Source of the DNA: Croceivirga sp.
Lineage (GTDB): Bacteria > Bacteroidota > Bacteroidia > Flavobacteriales > Flavobacteriaceae
NCBI GenBank assembly: GCA_028284665.1
Contig: JANQRG010000022.1
Span: forward strand, 1 to 64,000
DNA: 64,000 nucleotides
Reading direction: 5' to 3'
The position numbers and the translations under genes are program-made. The notes under the pieces were generated by a model. That model had not been told where the DNA came from. It saw only the letters and a program-made list of their open reading frames with translations, and searched no databases. Shown in pieces: positions 27,727-35,553 of the stretch (position 1 is its first letter; each line of letters opens with the position of its first letter).

Positions 27727-30087
27727 ATGGTAAAGAACTATTTGAAAATCGCCTGGAGAAATTTAATTAGGAATAAAAGCTTCTCACTATTAAATATTCT
27801 GGGCCTATCCATAGGTTTAGCGGTAACCGCTCTTATTTTGTTGTGGGTAAGTTTTGAATTGGGCTTTAACCAATTCCATGAAAAAAAAGACCGGATTTAC
27901 CAGGTATATAACAAATACACCGTGGATGGGGAAATCTGGACCTGGAACTCTACGCCCAAGATCATGGCTTCAACGATCAAAAAAGACTATCCCGAAGTGG
28001 AGGAAGTCTCCCGATATTTCTATGAAAATGTCTTTTTGTTTAGTCAGGGGGATAAGAACATTAAATCAAATGGAACGATAGTTGACCCGAGTTTCTTAAA
28101 GATTTTTAGTTTCCCCTTGGTAGAAGGAAACGTAGAAACCATTTTTGAAGACGTAAACTCGCTGGTGGTTACAGAGACCTTTGCAAAAAAAATGTTCGGT
28201 GATGCACCCGCGGTGGGCCAGATAGTAAAAGTTGATAATACCGACAATTTCAAAGTAACCGGGATATTAAAAGATCTCCCGGGAAATACAGAATTCAACT
28301 TTGAATATCTAATACCATGGTCCTATTTAAAGCAAAAGGGGTACGATGATGAACACTGGGGCAATAACTCCATTGCCACCTATGTGCTTTTGAAAGAAAG
28401 CACGGATTACCAAACGTTTTCAGAAAAAATAAAACCCCATAGAAAGGCGTATGACAAGGGCACTCCGGATATGGTCACCTTTTTATACCCCTATACAAGA
28501 TCACATCTATACTCAGAATTTGAAAATGGTGTGGAGATAGGAGGCCTGATTGATATTATTCGATTGTTCGGAGTCATTGCGATCATCGTTTTGATCATTG
28601 CATGCATTAACTTTATGAATCTAAGTACCGCCAGAAGTGAAAAAAGAGCAAAAGAAGTTGGGGTTCGAAAAGTAGTGGGCGCACGAAAAAAGGCATTGGT
28701 TTGGCAGTTTTTAGGAGAGTCCGTTCTCATCTCTTTTCTCGCCGCAATTGTTGCCTTAATTGTGGTAGTACTGGCACTTCCTTCATTTTCAGAATTAATT
28801 ACTACGGAACTTACCATAGATTGGAAAAATCCATGGTTCTGGGGAATTACTTTAGGTATTATCCTTTTTACCGGTTTCCTTGCCGGGAGTTATCCGGCAT
28901 TGTATTTATCCGCCTTCAAGCCTTCGGCTGTTTTGAAGGGCACCTTTAAAAAAATCAACGCACTGGTTACCCCTAGAAAAGTTTTGGTTGTTATACAATT
29001 CTCCGTGGCGATCACCTTGATCATAGCTACCATAGTTGTTAAAAAGCAAATCAACAACGTTCAAAACCGTAAGCTCGGTTACAGCAAAGACTATTTGGTG
29101 TATGTTCAAATGGAAGGGGATGTTGAAAAAAACTATGCCAGCATAAGGTCGGAACTCTTGGAGGGTAGCATCGCCGCTTCTGTCTCAAAAACAAGTTCCC
29201 CCATCACCGAAAGCTGGAGCAATTCATGGCATTTTGAATGGAAAGGTAAAAGCCAGGAGGACAAAACCCTGGTGCATCGTTTGATAGCTGATGATGCCAT
29301 TATAAAAACATTGGGGCTACGGCTTCTGGAGGGACGCGATTTTAATCTCAAAAAGTACCCTACCGATTCTACCGCTGCCATTTTAAACCAATCCGCCGTA
29401 AAACTAATGGGATTCAAAAGCCCCCTTGGACAGACTATTAGGGACAACGGTATTGATTGGCACATTGTAGGAGTGGTCGAAGATTTCGTATTCAACTCGC
29501 CATTTCAAAAAATCGAGCCCATGGTCATAGAAGGTGCCAAAGCCTGGTTTAACATGATTCACATTAAATACAACCCGCAAAATAGGTTGGCAGATAACTT
29601 AGCGGCAACGGAAGCTATTTTTAATAAATACAATCCAAACTACCCGTTTAACTATGAATTTGTGGATGAGGATTATGCCAAAAAATTTGCTGATGAGCAA
29701 CGCATTGAAAAGTTGGCCAGTCTTTTTACCATCTTGACCATTTTGATCTCCTGTTTGGGTCTGTTTGGACTGGCGAGCTACATGGCTCAAAACAGAATTA
29801 AAGAAATTGGTGTTCGTAAGGTATTGGGGGCATCGGTAAGCGGTATTACTGCCCTTTTGTCTAAGGACTTTTTAAAGCTTGTAGGGATAGCACTTTTGAT
29901 TTCCATACCCATCTCATGGTACGCCATGAACCAATGGCTACGGGAATATGCCTATAAAATTGAACTTTCCTGGTGGATTTTCGCCATTGCCGGTCTTTTG
30001 GCTTTAGGTATTGCATTCGTAACAGTGAGCTATCAAGCGATCAAGGCGGCAAAATCGAACCCGGTCAAAAGCTTACGGACAGAATAG
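27727..30087 (+). CDS. P13: double-FtsX ABC permease, 786 aa
   Basis: Shortest intact copy. It starts MVKNYLKIAWRNLIRN; the spacer before it ends AAGGAGATC, giving a plausible Shine-Dalgarno AAGGAG. Coupling motifs are KEVGVRKVVGA at 309 and KEIGVRKVLGA at 692; the tail is NPVKSLRTE. PCD1 has LWVSFELGFNQFHEKKDRIYQVY; the TM2 entry FENGVEIGGLIDIIRLFG relates it to P6, P12 and P16. The PCD2 strand IVGVVEDFVFNSPFQKIEPM resembles the VVxSPFEPV segment of P16. A 120-nt gap to P14 follows. Confidence 0.94.
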   Translation: MVKNYLKIAWRNLIRNKSFSLLNILGLSIGLAVTALILLWVSFELGFNQFHEKKDRIYQVYNKYTVDGEIWTWNSTPKIMASTIKKDYPEVEEVSRYFYENVFLFSQGDKNIKSNGTIVDPSFLKIFSFPLVEGNVETIFEDVNSLVVTETFAKKMFGDAPAVGQIVKVDNTDNFKVTGILKDLPGNTEFNFEYLIPWSYLKQKGYDDEHWGNNSIATYVLLKESTDYQTFSEKIKPHRKAYDKGTPDMVTFLYPYTRSHLYSEFENGVEIGGLIDIIRLFGVIAIIVLIIACINFMNLSTARSEKRAKEVGVRKVVGARKKALVWQFLGESVLISFLAAIVALIVVVLALPSFSELITTELTIDWKNPWFWGITLGIILFTGFLAGSYPALYLSAFKPSAVLKGTFKKINALVTPRKVLVVIQFSVAITLIIATIVVKKQINNVQNRKLGYSKDYLVYVQMEGDVEKNYASIRSELLEGSIAASVSKTSSPITESWSNSWHFEWKGKSQEDKTLVHRLIADDAIIKTLGLRLLEGRDFNLKKYPTDSTAAILNQSAVKLMGFKSPLGQTIRDNGIDWHIVGVVEDFVFNSPFQKIEPMVIEGAKAWFNMIHIKYNPQNRLADNLAATEAIFNKYNPNYPFNYEFVDEDYAKKFADEQRIEKLASLFTILTILISCLGLFGLASYMAQNRIKEIGVRKVLGASVSGITALLSKDFLKLVGIALLISIPISWYAMNQWLREYAYKIELSWWIFAIAGLLALGIAFVTVSYQAIKAAKSNPVKSLRTE

Positions 30088-30114
30088 GTTCATCCAGCCC
30101 ATCTTTGATGAATA

Positions 30115-30130
30115 GCTCCTTACAAGGAGC
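30115..30130. other. Perfect inverted repeat in the P13-P14 gap
   Basis: GCTCCTTACAAGGAGC has 7-nt arms around AC. There is no T-tract on either side, so it is not a convincing Rho-independent terminator; an operator or RNA processing site is possible. A TAnnTTTG-like TAAATTTG lies downstream at 30171-30178, but no TTG element was found at the usual 17-23 nt spacing. Confidence 0.35.
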
Positions 30131-30207
30131 AGTTGTAGAATAATGCTAAAGTACTTTCCTTCTTGTGCTTTAAATTTGAAAAGCCAGGGGAAGACCAAAA
30201 AAAGATC

Positions 30208-32583
30208 ATGTTTAAAAACTATCTGAAAATCGCATGGCGAAATCTAAAGAATAACCCGCTCTTTTCAACAATCAATATTTTCGGGCTTTCTTTAGGCGTG
30301 GCCATAGCCTTAGTGCTTTTTGTTTTTGTGCGGCATGAACTGGGCTTTGACCAACAACTTAATACTACCGTTCCAGTATACCGGGTAGTATTGCATACGA
30401 CTGAGGCCTCTTATGAAGAGGTTTGGGCAAACGTCCCTCCTGTATTGGCACCAACACTAAAAAATGAACTTCCCGGTGTAAAGTTTGCAAGCCGTATCTT
30501 AAAAAACGGCTTCGGAGAAAATGCATATATACATGTGGGTAATACCAATTATGTGGAGGATGAACTGTACTGGTGTGACCCGGAAATAGTTGACATCTTA
30601 CAAATTCAATTGCTAAGAGGTAACTCAAATGAGCTACATCGGCCAAATACTATTGCACTCTCGCAGTATGCCGCAGAACGATATTTTGGTACTATTGACC
30701 CCCTTGGAAAGCGTTTAAAAGTGGACAACAGGACCGAACTTGAGGTTGTCGCAGTTTATAAAAATCAACCGCAAAATAGCAGTTATCGTTTTAACGCTAT
30801 TGGATCTTTTAATACGACGCCGTTTTCGCGAAACCCGGGCTGGGGTAACGCCAGCTTTGAAACTCTGGTAGGCTTTGAGAAAGCGATTTCTCCTATTGCT
30901 GTGGCAGAACAGCTTCAAAAGATTTTGGATAAACACGTACCGAAAGAAGAGCAATGGTACTCCTTCTCCCTGCAACCCTTCGAAAAAATACACCTTTACT
31001 CAGCAGGGTTCTCTGACTCTTACGCTGCCCGAATAGGTGACATTCGCGAAATTATCAACCTGTCGCTTTTGGCTATCGTCATCTTGTGCATTGCTTGTAT
31101 CAATTATATGAATCTTACCACTGCCCGCTCCCAAAAACGTTCCAAAGAAATTGGAATAAACAAAACCCTGGGAGCAAATAAGAGCGCGCTTGTTGCTCAA
31201 TTTTACATTGAAACCGCAGTGATTACCGTTATCTCAATAGGTATAGGAGGATGTTTTGCAGTATTGGCACTACCCTGGTTCAATCATCTTACGGGTCAAC
31301 ATCTGGAACAAGCACTGCTGTTTAACGGCGCATCCCTTTTTGCGTTAAGTATCCTTTGGATTATCTTAACCCTTGTAGCCGGTTCGTATCCTGCGTTGTA
31401 CTTATCTCGTTTTTCCCCCAGATCTGTGCTTTCGCCTTCCCAAAAACAAAGTGGTGGTGCGCTAATAGTGCGGAAAGGCCTGGTAATCCTCCAGTTTACG
31501 GCCTCAGCCATTCTTATTGTTTGTGTAACGATTGTATATCAGCAACTCGGATTCATTAAGAACAAAAACCTGGGTTTTGAATCTGAGAATGTTATTGCCA
31601 TTTCAACAGCCAGCATTAAAGATCAAAAACAATTTAAAGCCCTTAAAAGCCAATTCGAAAACCTGGGGCAGATCACTTCAGTTGCACTGGCACAAGGATT
31701 TCCCGGAATGGGTGTTAGTTTGAATTCCCTTTATAAAAATGAGAATGATACTAAAGGACTCGATATTCATACCAATATGGCCGATTCAGAAATAATTGAT
31801 GTTTTGGACCTAAAACTTCTGGCCGGCAAATCACTAGCAAACATAAAGCACGAAAACGATACTACCCTTCAGGTAGTTGTAAACAAGAAAGCAATCGCCT
31901 ATTTAGGCTACAGTCCTGAAGAAGCCATCAATAAAGAGATAATGATCAATAGAAAACATACCATTGTAGGTGTTGTTGATGACTTCAATTTTGCCTCTTT
32001 ACATGCTCCTATAGGGGCCTATGCTTTTACTAGTAGCAAAAGAGAACCCAAGTCATATCTTTTGGTGCGCTTTAAGGGTTTTTCACCAGAGCTTTTAACC
32101 CTCATGGAAACCGTATTTAATCGTGTGGCTCCTGATGCAGTATTTGATTACTCCTTCTTACATAATAACATAGAAAAGCTGTATGAAAAAGAACAAAAAA
32201 TTGCCAATACGGGTATCTTCTTCTGTATACTAGCTATTGTAATAGCTTGTTTAGGACTCTTTGGCCTGGCCGCCTTTATGACAGAACGAAGAAGAAAGGA
32301 AATAAGCATTCGCAAAGTTCTTGGGGCCACGATAACCAATATCATAAAAATAATCTCCATAGATTTTGTAAAACTGGTTCTGATTGCCTTGCTAATTGCC
32401 TTCCCTATGGCGTTCTGGCTCATGGACAACTGGCTGCAAAATTATGCGTACAGCATTCATATAAGCTGGTTTGTATTTGCTTTTTCTGCATTACTTGTCT
32501 TTGGTATAGCATTGGCCACAGTTGGTTTGCAGGCGGTAAGGGCCGCTATTGCCAACCCTGTTAAAAGTTTACAGGCAGACTAA
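30208..32583 (+). CDS. P14: double-FtsX ABC permease, 791 aa
   Basis: The frame is open from 30163, but the start at 30208 (GATC-ATG, MFKNYLKIAWRNLKNN) matches all siblings. It is the sister of P5: the first coupling motif KEIGINKTLGA at 313 has Asn where the family has Arg, and PCD2 has AQGFPGMGVS and FNFASLHAPIGAYAF. The second motif is KEISIRKVLGA at 697, with Ser for Gly, a change shared with P19 and P20. The tail is degraded to NPVKSLQAD. The gene is isolated by gaps of 120 nt before and 524 nt (including the fossil) after, so it may be transcribed alone. Confidence 0.93.
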   Translation: MFKNYLKIAWRNLKNNPLFSTINIFGLSLGVAIALVLFVFVRHELGFDQQLNTTVPVYRVVLHTTEASYEEVWANVPPVLAPTLKNELPGVKFASRILKNGFGENAYIHVGNTNYVEDELYWCDPEIVDILQIQLLRGNSNELHRPNTIALSQYAAERYFGTIDPLGKRLKVDNRTELEVVAVYKNQPQNSSYRFNAIGSFNTTPFSRNPGWGNASFETLVGFEKAISPIAVAEQLQKILDKHVPKEEQWYSFSLQPFEKIHLYSAGFSDSYAARIGDIREIINLSLLAIVILCIACINYMNLTTARSQKRSKEIGINKTLGANKSALVAQFYIETAVITVISIGIGGCFAVLALPWFNHLTGQHLEQALLFNGASLFALSILWIILTLVAGSYPALYLSRFSPRSVLSPSQKQSGGALIVRKGLVILQFTASAILIVCVTIVYQQLGFIKNKNLGFESENVIAISTASIKDQKQFKALKSQFENLGQITSVALAQGFPGMGVSLNSLYKNENDTKGLDIHTNMADSEIIDVLDLKLLAGKSLANIKHENDTTLQVVVNKKAIAYLGYSPEEAINKEIMINRKHTIVGVVDDFNFASLHAPIGAYAFTSSKREPKSYLLVRFKGFSPELLTLMETVFNRVAPDAVFDYSFLHNNIEKLYEKEQKIANTGIFFCILAIVIACLGLFGLAAFMTERRRKEISIRKVLGATITNIIKIISIDFVKLVLIALLIAFPMAFWLMDNWLQNYAYSIHISWFVFAFSALLVFGIALATVGLQAVRAAIANPVKSLQAD

Positions 32584-32627
32584 TTGCAAAGCATCTTTAT
32601 CCAAGTGTAAACATATTATACAGATTT

Positions 32628-32711
32628 TGTCAAAATATTTGACATTTTAAGAGGTGCTTTGATCATAAGCTGTTGTATATCATTTCTTTACATTTTGGCA
32701 TGATAATCGAA
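32628..32711 (+). promoter_or_regulatory. Palindromic operator plus sigma-54-like promoter upstream of fossil P15
   Basis: The palindrome TGTCAAAATATTTGACA (32628-32644) has 7-nt arms around ATA. The element TGGCATGATAATCGAA lies at 32696-32711, preceded by TTTACATTT. Arms, spacing (61 nt from palindrome centre to GG) and the TGGCATG core repeat those at 10462-10545, while the DNA between them is not conserved; that pattern points to two protein-binding sites rather than simple sequence duplication. Its first coding target is the P15 remnant, so its useful target today would be P16. Confidence 0.5.
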
Positions 32712-32766
32712 CTGCTTTTTTAAAGCTTAGTGGCTAATAACAGCAAATACCAAAGCAACGGCCATC

Positions 32767-33082
32767 ATGTTCAAAAACCAGCAGTTCGTTTTTTTAAATT
32801 TCCTCAGCTTTAATGTAAGCTTTTCCAGCATTTTTGCCGTACCATCTTCGGTTCTTTCCTACTATACCACCGGTAAACACCTTATCAAAATACTTTGCCG
32901 CTTTAATCCTGTTCTTCATGGCCCGGTATTTACTGAAGGCTCGCTTGAGCACCTTTACGCACAGTATCTCTATGGAAGATCGGATGTTTGCATTGATAGG
33001 GCTTGTCCTTCTCATTACAGTATTTATCCCTCGCCTTCAAGCGGTAAAATCGAACCCAGTCAAAAATCTTCGGACAGAATAA
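32767..33082 (+). pseudogene. P15 fossil: permease remnant with start and tail but no middle
   Basis: The start GGCCATC-ATG-TTCAAAAAC is that of an array permease (MFKN), in the frame of 32767. The end is a permease C-terminus in the next frame: TM8-like MFALIGLVLLITVF followed by AVKSNPVKNLRTE and a stop at 33080-33082. Only about 315 nt lie between, against about 2.4 kb in intact copies, so roughly 2.1 kb is gone and a frameshift separates the ends. The upstream frame alone would encode 115 aa running past the P16 start, with no family resemblance beyond the first residues. Read as a decayed copy made by internal deletion; a short novel membrane protein is a less likely alternative. Confidence 0.75.
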
Positions 33083-33107
33083 CATCATTAATCAAAACAA
33101 AGAGATC

Positions 33108-35504
33108 ATGGTAAAGAGCTATTTAAAAATCGCCTGGCGGAGTCTAAAAAAGAACAAGCTGTTTTCTTTCATCAATATCGGGGGGCTGGCCATTGGGATG
33201 GCCGTAGCACTTTTGATTGGACTTTGGGTAGCCGACGAGGTTACCTACAACCAGTATTTTGAAAGCAAAGATCAAATTGCCCAGGTGTATCAAAATAGGA
33301 CAAGAAATGGCAACGTAGAAACCGGAAATGCTATTCCGAGACCCTTGGAATTTGTACTTCGAGAACAATACGGGAACCTTTTCAACCATATTGTAATGGC
33401 TTCCTGGGAATGGACACAAAGCCTTGCTTACGAAGAAAAGGTTATTTCAAGTGTTGGGAATTTCATGCAGGCCGGAATCACGGAGATGCTGGATCTTAAA
33501 ATGGTGCATGGGCAGCAAAATGGCCTTCAGGATATCGACGCCATAATGTTGGACCGATCCACAGCCCTTGCCCTATTCGGATCAGAAAATCCGATAGGAA
33601 AAGTAGTTCGTGTGAACAACGAGTTAGATGCTACTGTAACCGGAGTATATGAGGATATTCCTTACAACAACTCCTTCCACGGACTGGGATTTTTAGTCCC
33701 ATGGAAACGATACGTGTCCTGGCGTGAATGGGTTTCGGAGGCAAGAGACGATTGGAATAACAACTCGTTTCAGATGTTGGTACAACTTGCTGATAATGTG
33801 ACTATGGATGGGGTAACCACCAAAATCAAAGATGCTAAGAAAAACCAACTTTCTGAAACACAAAGTAATCCGGAGGTTTTCTTATTTCCCATGGAGGATT
33901 GGTATCTGCGAAATAATTTTGAAGAGGGCCGTCAGGCAGGGGGGCGTATAACCTATGTAAGACTGTTTGCTATAATTGGGATCCTTGTGCTGGTTCTTGC
34001 ATGTATCAATTTCATGAATTTGAGTACTGCACGGTCTGAAAGAAGGGCCAAAGAAGTAGGGCTACGTAAAACTATCGGTTCTAATAGGGGACATCTGATC
34101 AATCAGTTTCTGGGAGAGTCTTTTTTGGTAACCCTACTATCCTTCCTGATAGCGCTGGTTCTAGTGCTGTTTTTCCTGGAGGATTTTAACGCCTTGGTAC
34201 GTAAAGAAATACAGTTTCCATGGAACAAAGCGCTGTTTTGGATAGCTTCGGCGCTATTTGTTGGCATTACCGCTTTAGTATCCGGAAGCTATCCGGCACT
34301 ATATCTTTCCTCTTTTAAACCTGTAGAAGCATTAAAAGGCACGCTCTCGTTCGGGCGGTTTTCTATGCTTCCCCGAAAGGTATTGGTAGTGGTCCAATTT
34401 ACAGCCTCAGTTGCTTTTATCATCGGAACCTTAGTGGTGCTGCAACAAATCCGTTTTGCAAAGAACCGACCCATTGGCTACGATAAAGAAGGACTTATTC
34501 AAATTCCTGCCACAGGCCAGGAATTTGCCCTAAAAAGAGATATTGTGCGAAGCGACTTAATCGCGTCGGGAGCAGTTACCGAAATGTCCACTTCCAGCGC
34601 GCCAACAACCGAAATATGGTCACGCACCGGTGGTTTTACCTGGGACGGGAAGCCTGATGATTTTCAGGTGAGTTTGGCATTTACCCTTGTATCTCCGGAA
34701 TATGCGAGATCATTGGATTTAGACATTATCATGGGAAGAGATTTCTCCAGAGAAATGGCTACGGATTCCAATACGGTGCTAATCAATAAAGCAGCGATGA
34801 ACTATATGGGTTTCACCAATCCGATAGGGAAGTATCTAAGGGACTCGAATGGCGAAGACCCGGATCCTCCTTTGAAAATTATTGGGGTAATAGAAGATGT
34901 GGTCGTACAATCACCTTTTGAACCGGTAATGCAAGGTGTGTATGCCTTTGATAGATTTGGTGTTGCCAATTTTTACAATCTTCGGCTAAACCCACAAAAA
35001 GGTGTGGAACAGAGTCTGGCCATAGTTGAGACAATATACAAACAGCATTTCCCTCAGTTGCCTTTTGACTATCAATTTGTGGATGATCAGTACGCGATCA
35101 AGTTCCAATCTGAGGAGCGTATTGCCGATCTTGCTGGTGTTTTTACAGCACTTGCCATTTTTATCAGCTGCCTGGGTCTTTTGGGGCTTACCGCTTATGT
35201 AGCCGAACGACGTACAAAAGAAATTGGAGTGCGAAAGGTATTGGGAGCCACTGTTATGAGTGTATGGAAACTATTGTCTAAAGACTTTTTGGCGCTGATC
35301 TTAATTGCCTGTTTCGTTGCCGTTCCTATTGCATTTTATGTAATGGAAGGATGGTTAGAGAACTATGATTATAGGATTAACCTGAGCTGGCCCATTTTTG
35401 CTACAGCCATCTTTGGAGCATTATTACTAACGATAATTACGGTAAGCCTGCAGGCCGTTAAAGCTGCCCGCACCAATCCGGTCCAAAGTCTGCGAACGGA
35501 ATAA
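33108..35504 (+). CDS. P16: double-FtsX ABC permease with acidic PCD2 loop, 798 aa
   Basis: Starts MVKSYLKIAWRSLKKN, 25 nt after the fossil P15, with GAGATC before the ATG. Coupling motifs are KEVGLRKTIGS at 315 and KEIGVRKVLGA at 704; the tail is NPVQSLRTE. It is the sister of P4 across the whole length, including PCD1 IPRPLE, the TM5-PCD2 junction AKNRPIGYDKEGLIQ, the PCD2 pattern SSAPTTEIWSRTGGFTWDGK and the loop GEDPDPPLKIIGV. P6 is the next nearest. The gene is well placed to be driven by the operator/promoter pair upstream of P15. Confidence 0.94.
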   Translation: MVKSYLKIAWRSLKKNKLFSFINIGGLAIGMAVALLIGLWVADEVTYNQYFESKDQIAQVYQNRTRNGNVETGNAIPRPLEFVLREQYGNLFNHIVMASWEWTQSLAYEEKVISSVGNFMQAGITEMLDLKMVHGQQNGLQDIDAIMLDRSTALALFGSENPIGKVVRVNNELDATVTGVYEDIPYNNSFHGLGFLVPWKRYVSWREWVSEARDDWNNNSFQMLVQLADNVTMDGVTTKIKDAKKNQLSETQSNPEVFLFPMEDWYLRNNFEEGRQAGGRITYVRLFAIIGILVLVLACINFMNLSTARSERRAKEVGLRKTIGSNRGHLINQFLGESFLVTLLSFLIALVLVLFFLEDFNALVRKEIQFPWNKALFWIASALFVGITALVSGSYPALYLSSFKPVEALKGTLSFGRFSMLPRKVLVVVQFTASVAFIIGTLVVLQQIRFAKNRPIGYDKEGLIQIPATGQEFALKRDIVRSDLIASGAVTEMSTSSAPTTEIWSRTGGFTWDGKPDDFQVSLAFTLVSPEYARSLDLDIIMGRDFSREMATDSNTVLINKAAMNYMGFTNPIGKYLRDSNGEDPDPPLKIIGVIEDVVVQSPFEPVMQGVYAFDRFGVANFYNLRLNPQKGVEQSLAIVETIYKQHFPQLPFDYQFVDDQYAIKFQSEERIADLAGVFTALAIFISCLGLLGLTAYVAERRTKEIGVRKVLGATVMSVWKLLSKDFLALILIACFVAVPIAFYVMEGWLENYDYRINLSWPIFATAIFGALLLTIITVSLQAVKAARTNPVQSLRTE

Positions 35505-35553
35505 TTTAGTATTCAAAAGGGTTGCCCAAATTAACTTATGAAAAACGAAAATC

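Noticed and set aside
30163-30207. Upstream start of P14 at 30163
   Set aside because: It adds 15 residues unlike any sibling; 30208 has the conserved GATC-ATG and MFKNYLKIAW.
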